Positions 43,325 to 50,879 of a DNA stretch of 64,000 nt are shown here, one piece after another. The notes beneath the pieces were generated by a model, which saw only the letters and a list, made by a program, of their open reading frames with translations, made no database searches and was not told where the DNA came from. Made by a program: the position numbers and the translations under genes. The stretch is taken from NCBI RefSeq assembly GCF_016863535.1, contig NZ_BOPB01000009.1, positions 186,001-250,000 on the forward strand. Direction: 5' to 3'. Positions within the stretch are counted from its first letter, which is position 1. The number at the start of each line of letters is the position of its first letter. The DNA comes from Micromonospora lutea. Its GTDB lineage: Bacteria; Actinomycetota; Actinomycetes; Mycobacteriales; Micromonosporaceae.

Positions 43325-44103
43325 CCCAGCTCGCCGTCGTGATACCAGGTGTGGATGCCGATGTGGGCGCCGCGCAGCCCGGTCGGCACGGAGTCCAGGT
43401 CGTCGGGGATCGAGCCGAGGGCGTAGATGTCCACCCCGCCGTACACCGACTCCGGCGGTGGGGTACGGCCCAGGACGAAGGTCCGGCCGAGCGGAGTTTC
43501 CTGACCACGCTGACCGAGGCTGACCTGCCAGGACCGTTGGGCGGTGCCGTCGCGGTACCAGGTGAGCCGGAACGGTCTCCGTTCCACCACGATCTGGTCG
43601 CGTAGCGCGACGGTGCGGAAGCCGCCGGGGGGCAGCCAGGCCAGCTTGCGGTTGGCCGAGGGGAGCAGTACCGCCGTCCAACCGGACTCGCGGCCGGCGA
43701 TCGGCACGGTCAACTCCACCTCGCTGATGGTCGGCATCAGGAAGGCCAGCGGCCGGCCGCCGGGCGCGTCGTACGCGGCGAGCTTGCGGGTCGGATGCAG
43801 ACCGTGGGTCAGCGGTGTGGTGTCCAGGGTGTCCGGATCATCGGGAAAGCCGGCGGGAGCCGGATCGTAGTCGATCTCTGGCAGCCCGTCCGGTGCCGGT
43901 GCGGCGGCCGGCACCCGCTCGACGTCGGGCGACGGCCGCACGTCCGCGATCGGCGCCTCCGGCCCGCCCGTGGGCCCGACGACCGGCGCGGGGGCGGTCG
44001 CCGGAGTCAACGCCCACCCGGTGTACGCCGCCCCACCCATCAGCACCGCCACACCGAGCCCGACGGCAACCCCCCGCCGCCCTCTAGACCCCAAAAAACC
44101 CAC
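43198..44103 (-). CDS. L,D-transpeptidase (YkuD), membrane-anchored
   Basis: The 301-residue protein has an N-terminal membrane helix (GVAVGLGVAVLMGGAAYTGWAL, 11-32), an Ala/Pro linker, a beta domain (about 105-165) and the YkuD catalytic domain (about 175-290). The catalytic motif has His251 in HIGIHTWYH and Cys267 in QTTNGCIRL. It forms 3-3 crosslinks in peptidoglycan or attaches proteins to it, outside the membrane. The GTG start lies 6 nt after TAGGGT. Its last 127 nt overlap the convergent prolyl oligopeptidase gene. Confidence 0.92.
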   Translation of the reverse strand: MGFLGSRGRRGVAVGLGVAVLMGGAAYTGWALTPATAPAPVVGPTGGPEAPIADVRPSPDVERVPAAAPAPDGLPEIDYDPAPAGFPDDPDTLDTTPLTHGLHPTRKLAAYDAPGGRPLAFLMPTISEVELTVPIAGRESGWTAVLLPSANRKLAWLPPGGFRTVALRDQIVVERRPFRLTWYRDGTAQRSWQVSLGQRGQETPLGRTFVLGRTPPPESVYGGVDIYALGSIPDDLDSVPTGLRGAHIGIHTWYHDGELGQQTTNGCIRLTASGQRLLLEKVRPGTPVVVVDELPEPPPTA

Positions 44104-44150
44104 ACAACCACCCTACCCCCCCCAAGCACCCCAAACCCCCCAAAACCCCC
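44104..44150 (-). promoter_or_regulatory. Leaderless promoter with G-tract spacer
   Basis: On the minus strand TAGGGT (44110-44115) is 6 nt before the L,D-transpeptidase GTG. Upstream of it are G-runs of 8, 4, 6 and 5 separated by 3-5 nt (44116-44150), where the -35 region and spacer would be. This pattern can form a G-quadruplex. Confidence 0.5.
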
Positions 44151-44161
44151 GACCACTCAAG

Positions 44162-44222
44162 GTTGATCATGAGGTTATTGTCCTTTTTGATCTCCAATCC
44201 GGGCAATAACCTCATGATCAAC
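44162..44222. terminator. 19-bp perfect inverted repeat, terminator-like or dispersed repeat
   Basis: GTTGATCATGAGGTTATTG (44162-44180) and its exact complement (44204-44222) flank a 23-nt loop. It lies 36 nt after the alpha-amylase stop on the minus strand and is much more AT-rich than its surroundings. Related GTTGATCATGA-type motifs are, as I recall, frequent in Micromonosporaceae genomes. Confidence 0.75.
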
Positions 44223-44228
44223 GCGGAC

Positions 44229-44265
44229 GGGTGGGGGGTGGGGGTGGGGGGTGGGGGTTTAGGGG
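44229..44265 (+). repeat. G-rich tract overlapping the amylase stop codon
   Basis: On the plus strand G-runs of 3, 6, 5, 6, 5 and 4 alternate with single T or TTTA spacers. Together with the C-rich tract at 44111-44150 it frames the 19-bp inverted repeat symmetrically. Confidence 0.75.
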
Positions 44266-45707
44266 AGGCGGGCGTTGAGGTGGATGGCTATGGCGTCGTG
44301 GGCGGGGATGTTGGCGGCGAACCAGCCGTTGGCGTCGACGGTGATGACCGGGCCGGAGCAGGTGCCGTTGGTGAAGGTGCCGTGGATGACGTCGCAGTAG
44401 CGGCCAGCCGGGAGACCGGTGTAGTAGGAGCGGCCGTTGATTGCCGAGCCCTCGTCGTTGATGGTGACGAAGCCACGGCCGGTCCGGCTGAAGGCGATGT
44501 GGTTGTTGCCGTTGTCGTACCAGTTGCTGACGCCGGCGCCCTCGGTGGCGTTGCGGAAGCCGACCATGTTCGCGATCACCGGCCAGCGATGCTCGCACTC
44601 CCAGCCGGAGTAACAGACCGTGTTGCGCGTCTTGTTGTTGCTGTCCGAGGGTGGGCCGGCGTCCCGGCTGCTGTAGGTGTAGCTCGACATCACCGTCGGG
44701 GAGCCGTACGGCCAGGCCAGCATGAAGGCGTTCGCGAGGGCGTAGCTGCCCCGGTCCCGGTAGGTGAGTACCCCACCGTCGTCGCGCTGGGTGTCGTGGT
44801 TGTCCACGAAGACCGAGGCCACGCCGCTGGGCAGGTGGCCCCAGCCCTCACCGAAGTTGCGCAGGTACGCGAGCCGTTCGGAGCGGAACACCCGGGCCAG
44901 GTCCTTGCCGTAGCGGAACTCGTGCACGTCACCGTTGCCGGTGTACTCGTTCGGCGTGATCGGCTCGCCCGCGCCGTAGATGACCTCCTGCACGATGTAC
45001 GCCGACCGGTTGAGCCGGCTGCGGATGTTGGCGATGTCGGCCGCCGGCATGTGCTTGCTGGCGTCCAGCCGGAAGCCGTCCACGCCGAGTGACAGCAGGT
45101 CGTTGAGGTACGCGGCCAGTCGGGACCGGACGTAGTCGGACTCCGTCTTCAGGTCGGCGAGGTTGACCAGCTCGCAGTTCTGCACCTCGTACCGGTCGTG
45201 GTAGTTGACGATGTCGTTGTTGCCGTTGCGGCCGCAGTAGTGGAAGTCCTGCGCCTGGTAGATGCCGGGGTAGACGTGGTGCTGGTAGGACGAGCCGGCC
45301 CAGCCGGTGCCGCCGTTGGCCTGACCGGACATGTGGTTGATGACCGCGTCGACGATCACCTTCACGCCGGCCGCGTGGCAGGCGTCGACCATGGACTTGA
45401 ACTGCGCGCGGGTGCCCTTGCGGGATTCGATCCGGTAGCTGACCGGCTGGTAGGCCACCCACCACTGGTTGCCGCGTACGTGCTCCTGGGGTGGTGACAC
45501 CTGGACGAAGCCGTAGCCCTTCGGGCCGAGGGTGCTGCCGCACTCGCTGGCGACCGAGGGCCAGTTCCACTCGAAGAGGTTGGCGATGACCTTCTTGCCG
45601 CCGCTCGGCGCGGCAGCGGCGGGGGGTGCGGTCACCACGCCAGGGGCGAGGAGACCGGCGATCACGGCGAGGGCGAGGATCGCCGGGCGGAGTCGACGTC
45701 GATGCAT
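44259..45707 (-). CDS. Secreted alpha-amylase (GH13)
   Basis: The 482-residue exported enzyme hydrolyses alpha-1,4 links in starch. A signal peptide (AILALAVIAGLLAPGVVTAPPAAAA) is followed by a GH13 barrel with AVINH at 121-125, the nucleophile Asp215 in GFRLDASKH, the acid/base Glu241 in VQEVIYG and Asp305 in FVDNHDTQ. The C-terminal all-beta domain ends at IPAHDAIAIHLNARL. There is no starch-binding module. GGAG lies 5-6 nt before the ATG. A CTTGCAAG box upstream suggests control by a MalR/LacI-type repressor. Confidence 0.95.
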   Translation of the reverse strand: MHRRRLRPAILALAVIAGLLAPGVVTAPPAAAAPSGGKKVIANLFEWNWPSVASECGSTLGPKGYGFVQVSPPQEHVRGNQWWVAYQPVSYRIESRKGTRAQFKSMVDACHAAGVKVIVDAVINHMSGQANGGTGWAGSSYQHHVYPGIYQAQDFHYCGRNGNNDIVNYHDRYEVQNCELVNLADLKTESDYVRSRLAAYLNDLLSLGVDGFRLDASKHMPAADIANIRSRLNRSAYIVQEVIYGAGEPITPNEYTGNGDVHEFRYGKDLARVFRSERLAYLRNFGEGWGHLPSGVASVFVDNHDTQRDDGGVLTYRDRGSYALANAFMLAWPYGSPTVMSSYTYSSRDAGPPSDSNNKTRNTVCYSGWECEHRWPVIANMVGFRNATEGAGVSNWYDNGNNHIAFSRTGRGFVTINDEGSAINGRSYYTGLPAGRYCDVIHGTFTNGTCSGPVITVDANGWFAANIPAHDAIAIHLNARLP

Positions 45708-45760
45708 CGGGTGCTCCAGGGGGCCGGGGGATGGGGGATGGTGGTGCGGGTTGCTCGCAT

Positions 45761-45768
45761 CTTGCAAG
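45761..45768. promoter_or_regulatory. CTTGCAAG box, candidate maltose-regulator operator
   Basis: This palindrome lies about 55 nt upstream of the alpha-amylase start, with CTTTCAG (minus strand) just beyond it. CTTGCAG/CTTTCAG-like boxes are known MalR targets upstream of Streptomyces amylase genes. The assignment is by resemblance only. Confidence 0.4.
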
Positions 45769-45963
45769 CAACGCTGAAAGTTTCGGAAAGGTTACAAGCA
45801 CATTTCAATCACTGTCAATGCGATGATGCGGGTGGCCAGTGGCGCGGGTGCTACACGCGCCACGCCGCGGGGCGGTTCGACAAGTCGTCGAGATTTTTTC
45901 CTCGAACACTGATCCGACCGGAGCCGCGCTGCGTACTGGAGTGGGGAACAGGGTCGGCCGGCG

Positions 45964-47772
45964 GTGCGCCGCCGCGAGACGATCGAGGAGCAGATGGCCC
46001 GGGCTACGCAGAACGAGAAGACGGCTGCCGTCCGTACCAGCAGCAGCAGTCGAGGGATCCGGGTCTGGTCCCGCGGCCAGATCATGGCACTCTCCGCGTC
46101 CGGGCTCGCCGCGTTGTGGGCCTTGACGATGCTCACCGGCGCGGGCCAGACGATGTACGCGATGGGTTTCTTCTTCACCGAGTTCTTCGCCGGCGTGATC
46201 GCGTTGGTCGCGTTGAGCCTCACGGTGATGATGGGACTGCTCGCCACCGACCGGCTGGTGCTGCTCATCCGGCACCGGGTGCTGATGCAGTCCGCGCACC
46301 GGGCCACCGGCATCCTCGGCGTGGCCGGGCTGGTCTTCCACGTCATCACGAAGGTCGTCAGCGGTCGGGCGGGGGTGACCGACGCCGCCGTGCCGTTCGT
46401 CGGTGGCCGGGGCCTCTACGTCGGGCTCGGCACCATCGCCGCGCTGCTCATGGTGGGTGTGCTCTGGACCGGCATCATCCGGGCCCGCTTCGCCGACGTC
46501 GGTCCGAAGTGGGTGTGGCGTGCCCTGCACTCGATGGCGTACGTCTCCTGGCCGTTCGCCATCTTCCACGGTCTCCTCGCCGGCCGCCCGCCCGCCACCT
46601 GGGTGAGCCTGAGCTACTTCGCCTGCGTGGTGGTGGTCGTGCTCGCCCTGATGGTCCGCCTCTCGGTCACCCTGCAACGGCGCAGTCGCGAGCAGCAGCA
46701 GGCGGCCGTCCTCAACGAGGTCATGAGCGGCAGCAAGTCCACCGAGGAGACCCGCAGCATGTCTCTGCTCGGCACCCTGACCGGCCGACGCGGTGAGGTC
46801 GACGACGGCCGTGAGAAGCGGGTCCGTCGCGACACCAGTTGGGCCGACAGCACCTCCGGAACCTGGGCCAGCCCCACCATCCGGCGCAACGACCCGGAAC
46901 GATTCACCGTGCCGGTGGTGCCCGAGCCGGGCACCCTGGGCGAGCCCGTCCGGGCCGGACGGGACCGCCGCGACGAGGAGTTCGAGCCGGTCGTCCGGCG
47001 TGCCTCGCGTCGCGAGGAGGAGGAACTGGAGCGGGTCGTGCGCCGGGAGACCGAGGCGCTGGAGCCGGTGGCGCGGCGGCGTCGCGATGCGGAGCCGGTC
47101 AGCGGGCGCACGTCGCGCCGGGACGAGGAGCTGGAGAGAAGCGGGCGACGTGCGGCGCGGGTCGAGGAGGACCTGGAGCCGGTGGCCCGCCGGTCGCGCC
47201 GCGACGAGGAATCGCCCCGCCGCCGGTCACGGCGCGAGGAGGAGCGCGAGCCGGTGGGCCGCCGGGCCTCCCGTCGCGACGAGGAGCTGATGGAGTACGA
47301 GGCGCCGGTGCGTCGCCGACGCGACGAGGACGAGGAGGAGTACGGCGGCCGCTCCCGCCGGTCCCGGTCCGAGGTCGGAAGCCGGTACTCAGCTCCGCCG
47401 CAGCGCGTCCAGGACGAGGCGGAGGAGCCCTGGGACAGCCCGCGCCGGTGGGAGTCGACCGCGCCGATCTCCGCCGACCCGATCTCCGGTGCGCCCATCT
47501 CCGGTTCGCCGATCTCGGCCGCGCCCCGCAGCGGCGGTGGGCGGCACAGCGCCGAGGACGACCTGCCGGAGGCGGAGACCGACTACTGGCGTCCGCCGGC
47601 CCGGTACACCCCAGACGAGGACGTCGTCGACGACGACACTCCCACCCTGGTCGACCTGGCCTCCCGGCGTGCCCGTCGGGCCTCGTCGGCGGAGAGCCGG
47701 CGTCGCCGCAAGGCCGACCCGGACTCGGTGGACGGTGCCTACTGGGCCGGGCTGCGAGGTGAGGCCAAATGA
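45964..47772 (+). CDS. Ferric-reductase-like heme-b membrane protein with long charged tail
   Basis: The 602-residue protein has about six membrane helices in residues 37-235. Two helix pairs carry histidines with di-heme spacing: His112/His126 (SAHRATGILGVAGLVFH) and His189/His202 (ALHSMAYVSWPFAIFH), as in ferric reductase/NOX cytochromes. It has no fused flavin domain. Residues ~260-600 are disordered and very rich in Arg/Glu repeats (RRDEELE, RREEEREP, RRASRRDEEL). The next gene, a NuoF-like flavoprotein, overlaps by 4 nt and probably supplies electrons. GTG 45964 is taken; ATG 45994 with GAGGAG 3 nt upstream is the alternative. Confidence 0.85.
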   Translation: MRRRETIEEQMARATQNEKTAAVRTSSSSRGIRVWSRGQIMALSASGLAALWALTMLTGAGQTMYAMGFFFTEFFAGVIALVALSLTVMMGLLATDRLVLLIRHRVLMQSAHRATGILGVAGLVFHVITKVVSGRAGVTDAAVPFVGGRGLYVGLGTIAALLMVGVLWTGIIRARFADVGPKWVWRALHSMAYVSWPFAIFHGLLAGRPPATWVSLSYFACVVVVVLALMVRLSVTLQRRSREQQQAAVLNEVMSGSKSTEETRSMSLLGTLTGRRGEVDDGREKRVRRDTSWADSTSGTWASPTIRRNDPERFTVPVVPEPGTLGEPVRAGRDRRDEEFEPVVRRASRREEEELERVVRRETEALEPVARRRRDAEPVSGRTSRRDEELERSGRRAARVEEDLEPVARRSRRDEESPRRRSRREEEREPVGRRASRRDEELMEYEAPVRRRRDEDEEEYGGRSRRSRSEVGSRYSAPPQRVQDEAEEPWDSPRRWESTAPISADPISGAPISGSPISAAPRSGGGRHSAEDDLPEAETDYWRPPARYTPDEDVVDDDTPTLVDLASRRARRASSAESRRRRKADPDSVDGAYWAGLRGEAK

Positions 47773-49235
47773 CGATGCGCACCACTGTGCCCCCGGTGGC
47801 CGCCGTCGGTGAGCCCCGGCTCACCGCGGGCTTCGCCGAATTCGGTCGCCTCGACCTGCGCGCCCACGAGATGGTGCACGGTCCGATCAGCCCGATGGAA
47901 CCGTCCAACCTGCTGCGTCTGGCCGAGGGCATCCAGCTCAAGGGCAAGGGCGGCGCCGGCTTCCCGTTCGCCAGGAAACTGCGGGCGGTGCTGGAATCCT
48001 GCGAACGCCAGGACCTGCCCCCCGTGGTGGTGGTCAACGCCACCGAGGGTGAACCGGCCAGTTGGAAGGACAAGGTCCTGCTCACCCGGGCACCGCACCT
48101 GATCCTCGACGGTGCCGCGCTGGCCGCGTTCGCGTTGGACGCCGAGGAGATCGTGCTCTGCGTGGCCGACGACCTGGTGGGCCGGGACTCCCTGCTGGAG
48201 GCCCTGGACGAGCGTCGGATGCCGGCACCGACCAGCGTCGTGACGGTGCCGCACCGCTTCATCAGCGGTGAGGGTGGCGCGTTGGTGAACGGCATCAACG
48301 GGCTGCCGCACATCCCGCCCGGCACCAAGAAGCGCTCCAGCGACTCCGGTGTCGGCGGGCTGCCGACCCTGCTGTCGAACGCCGAGACGTACTCCCAGAT
48401 GGCGATCGCCGCCCGACTCGGGCCGTACGAGTACGCGGCGCTCGGCACCGACGACGAGCCCGGCACGGTGCTGCTCAGCGTCACCGGCGCGGCGAAGCGG
48501 CACGCGGTGGTGGAGTGCGCGGCCGGCACCCCGTTGGCCGAGATCCTCGAACTGTGCGAGGTGCCGGACGGCCCCGGCATCCTGATGGGCGGCTACCACG
48601 GCAAGTGGATCACCCGGGAGGCGGCGGAGAAGGCCGAGGTTTCCCGCAAGGGACTCGCCGCGGTCGGTGGCACGCTCGGCGCGGGCATCATCGTCCCGCT
48701 CGCCAACGACACCTGCCCGCTCGGTGAGGCGGCGCAGGTGGTCCGTTACCTGGCCGGCGAGTCCGCCGGGCAGTGCGGTCCGTGCAAGCGAGGGCTGCCC
48801 GACCTCGCCCGCGCCGTCGACCTGGCGGTCTCCGGTAGCGCGCCGGTGGAGGTCGTCCGGGCCGCCGCCGGGGACGTCAAGGGCCGTGGCGCGTGCAGCC
48901 ACCCCGACGGTACGTCCCGCTTCGCGCTCTCGGCGATGGAGGTCTTCGCCGACGACCTGAAGAAGCACACCACCGGCGAGGGCTGTGGTCGGCGGGTCAA
49001 GGGCATGATGGGCCTGCCCGGTGCCCCCGATCCCGACCCGCAGAAGCTGGTTCTGGACTGGTCCCGCTGTGACGGGCACGGTCTCTGCGCCCACGTGGTG
49101 CCGGACTTCATCCGGCTCGACCAGAACGGATACCCGGCCTTCCCGCCCACCCCCGTGCCGACCTGGTTGCGGGAGGGCGCGGTGAAGGCGGTCAAGGTCT
49201 GTCCGGAGCTGGCGCTGCGGCTGACCAAGGCCTGA
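47769..49235 (+). CDS. NuoF-like NADH-binding flavoprotein with C-terminal ferredoxin domain
   Basis: The 488-residue protein has the FMN loop GKGGAGFP at 59-66, the NADH segment VVNATEGEPASWKDK, and the 4Fe-4S motif ESAGQCGPCKRG plus RGACSHPDG, as in complex I subunit F. The last ~60 residues add a small ferredoxin with CDGHGLCAHVVPD and VKVCPELAL, that is three Cys, typical of a [3Fe-4S] cluster. No NuoE gene is nearby. With the upstream heme-b protein it could form an NAD(P)H-driven trans-membrane electron carrier. The ATG is within the stop of the upstream gene. Confidence 0.92.
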   Translation: MTMRTTVPPVAAVGEPRLTAGFAEFGRLDLRAHEMVHGPISPMEPSNLLRLAEGIQLKGKGGAGFPFARKLRAVLESCERQDLPPVVVVNATEGEPASWKDKVLLTRAPHLILDGAALAAFALDAEEIVLCVADDLVGRDSLLEALDERRMPAPTSVVTVPHRFISGEGGALVNGINGLPHIPPGTKKRSSDSGVGGLPTLLSNAETYSQMAIAARLGPYEYAALGTDDEPGTVLLSVTGAAKRHAVVECAAGTPLAEILELCEVPDGPGILMGGYHGKWITREAAEKAEVSRKGLAAVGGTLGAGIIVPLANDTCPLGEAAQVVRYLAGESAGQCGPCKRGLPDLARAVDLAVSGSAPVEVVRAAAGDVKGRGACSHPDGTSRFALSAMEVFADDLKKHTTGEGCGRRVKGMMGLPGAPDPDPQKLVLDWSRCDGHGLCAHVVPDFIRLDQNGYPAFPPTPVPTWLREGAVKAVKVCPELALRLTKA

Positions 49236-49298
49236 GTACCGCCGATCGTGGCGGCATGGCTGCCCGGGTGACGGGCGAGCGGACCGAAGGAGACGCGG

Positions 49299-49871
49299 AT
49301 GGGGTCGGTTACATCGACGCTACGGCCCACCGGTGCGGTCACGGCCGCACTGCTCGCCGCCGTGCTGGCCACCGCCGGATGCGGCACCGGACCGGACGCC
49401 GAGGCTGCCCCGCCCGCCGGCGGTGCGCCGTCCGCCGCGTCCCCGTCGACCGGTCCGACCGGGCCGGTGCCGGACACCCTGCGGTTCACCGGCACCACCC
49501 TGGACGGCGCGGCCTTCGACGCGGCCTCCCTGGCGGGCCGGCCGGCGGTGCTCTGGTTCTGGGCGCCCTGGTGCGCCTCGTGCGCCAGCCAGGCGTGGAC
49601 GATCGCCGAGATCGAGCCGGGCTTCCGGGCGACCGTGCCGATCATCGGCGTCGCGGGGCTCGGTGAACGGAAGGCGATGACCGACTTCGTCACCGAGTTC
49701 GAACTGGGCCCGATGCCGCAGATCGAGGATCGTGCGGGGACGCTCTGGCGGCGCTTCGGGGTCGTCGAGCAGAGCACCTTTGTGATCATCGACCGGGACG
49801 GACGGGTGATTCACCAGGGTTGGCTGGACGGCGAGGACCTCACCCGCCGGGTCACCGCCCTGGCGGCCTGA
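49299..49871 (+). CDS. TlpA-like thioredoxin-fold lipoprotein
   Basis: The 190-residue protein has a lipobox LATAGC (Cys28), a Pro/Ala linker, and a redoxin domain (about 57-190) with active site WAPWCASC (Cys92, Cys95) and the cis-Pro region VEQSTFVIID, in which Ser-Thr replace the usual Thr-Pro. It acts outside the membrane, reducing protein disulphides or supporting cytochrome maturation. GAAGGAG lies 6 nt before the ATG. Its stop overlaps the ccdA-like start by one base, so the two form a reductant-delivery pair. Confidence 0.9.
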   Translation: MGSVTSTLRPTGAVTAALLAAVLATAGCGTGPDAEAAPPAGGAPSAASPSTGPTGPVPDTLRFTGTTLDGAAFDAASLAGRPAVLWFWAPWCASCASQAWTIAEIEPGFRATVPIIGVAGLGERKAMTDFVTEFELGPMPQIEDRAGTLWRRFGVVEQSTFVIIDRDGRVIHQGWLDGEDLTRRVTALAA

Positions 49872-50809
49872 TGGAAGCGCCGCTGCTGCTCGCCTTGACG
49901 GCGGGCATGCTCGGCGCGGTCAACCCGTGCGGCTTCGCGATGCTGCCGGCGTACCTGTCGCTGCTGGTCGCTGGCACCACCGACACCCGGAGCGCGGTCG
50001 GCCGGGCGCTGGCCGCCGCGGGCGCGCTCACCCTCGGGTACGTCCTGGTGTTCGGTGCCTTCGGGCTGGCGCTGGCCCCGATCGCCGGCTGGCTGCGTCC
50101 CCGGCTGCCCTGGTTCACCGTGGGGCTGGGCCTGCTGCTGGTGCTGCTCGGGTGCTGGCTGCTCGCCGGCCGGCGGCTACCGACCCTGCGCCCGCTGGCC
50201 CGGGCCCCCCGGGTGACCCGCTCACTGCCGTCGATGGTGCTGTTCGGGATGGCCTACGCGACGGCCTCGCTGGGCTGCGCCATCGCGCCGTTCCTGGCGA
50301 CCGTGGTGACCAGCCTCCAAACCGGCTCGACGGCACGCGGGCTGGCGCTGTTCGGCGCGTACGCCCTCGGGATGGGGCTGGTGGTCGCGGTGGCCGCGCT
50401 CGGCGTGGCGCTGGTGCGCGGCGAGGTGGTGGCCCGGCTGCGCGGGGCCGGCGCCTGGGCGCCCCGGCTCAGCGGCCTGGTGCTGCTGCTCGCCGGCGGC
50501 TACGTCGCCTGGTACGGCTGGTACGAGGTGCGGCTGGCCGCCGGCAACCGCGATGCCCTGACCGACCCGCTCGTCACCACCGCCGCCAGCGTCCAGCGTT
50601 GGCTGGCCGACACCATCGACACCGCCGGCCCCATCACCCTCACCACCCTGCTCGCCGCCCTCCTCCTCACCGCCCTGCTGAGAAGGAAGGGCACCTTGTT
50701 AACGCCTGCGGTAGAGAAAGGGCCCCTTATTAACAGCGAGCCGGCGCGCACCGAGCCGGCGCGCACCGAGCCGGCGCGCACCGAGCCGACGCGCAGCGCC
50801 GACGGCTAG
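49871..50809 (+). CDS. CcdA/DsbD-type thiol-disulphide membrane transporter with repeat-derived C-terminus
   Basis: The 312-residue membrane protein has about six helices and the two redox Cys of the family, Cys20 in AVNPCGFAMLPAY and Cys136 in ATASLGCAIAPF. It carries reducing equivalents from cytoplasmic thioredoxin to the adjacent TlpA. After the last helix (TLLAALLLTALLR) the frame runs into a dispersed repeat (RKGTLLTPAVEKGPLI) and then four 5-residue repeats (EPART x3, EPTRS). The native C-terminus probably ended close to the last helix. Confidence 0.9.
   Translation: MEAPLLLALTAGMLGAVNPCGFAMLPAYLSLLVAGTTDTRSAVGRALAAAGALTLGYVLVFGAFGLALAPIAGWLRPRLPWFTVGLGLLLVLLGCWLLAGRRLPTLRPLARAPRVTRSLPSMVLFGMAYATASLGCAIAPFLATVVTSLQTGSTARGLALFGAYALGMGLVVAVAALGVALVRGEVVARLRGAGAWAPRLSGLVLLLAGGYVAWYGWYEVRLAAGNRDALTDPLVTTAASVQRWLADTIDTAGPITLTTLLAALLLTALLRRKGTLLTPAVEKGPLINSEPARTEPARTEPARTEPTRSADG
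50683..50734. repeat. Dispersed repeat (copy B) inside the ccdA-like gene
   Basis: AAGGAAGGGCACCTTGTTAACGCCT (50683-50707) matches copy A at 5346 with one mismatch. It is followed at 50717-50734 by AAAGGGCCCCTTATTAAC, a second half in the same orientation rather than inverted. Confidence 0.75.
50738..50797 (+). repeat. 15-bp tandem repeat, four units
   Basis: Three identical GAGCCGGCGCGCACC units and one variant GAGCCGACGCGCAGC encode EPART-EPART-EPART-EPTRS at the end of the CcdA-like protein. Confidence 0.95.
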
Positions 50810-50879
50810 CCGCGCCTGCCGGCGGGCGGCGGGCGGCGGGCGGCGGCGGGAACGCCGGCCGGGAACGCCGGCGCGCCGG

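Noticed and set aside
50810..50879. GC microrepeat (GGCGGGC units) considered as a CRISPR-like or regulatory array
   Set aside because: Units are under 10 nt and contiguous; simple-sequence DNA between two stop codons.
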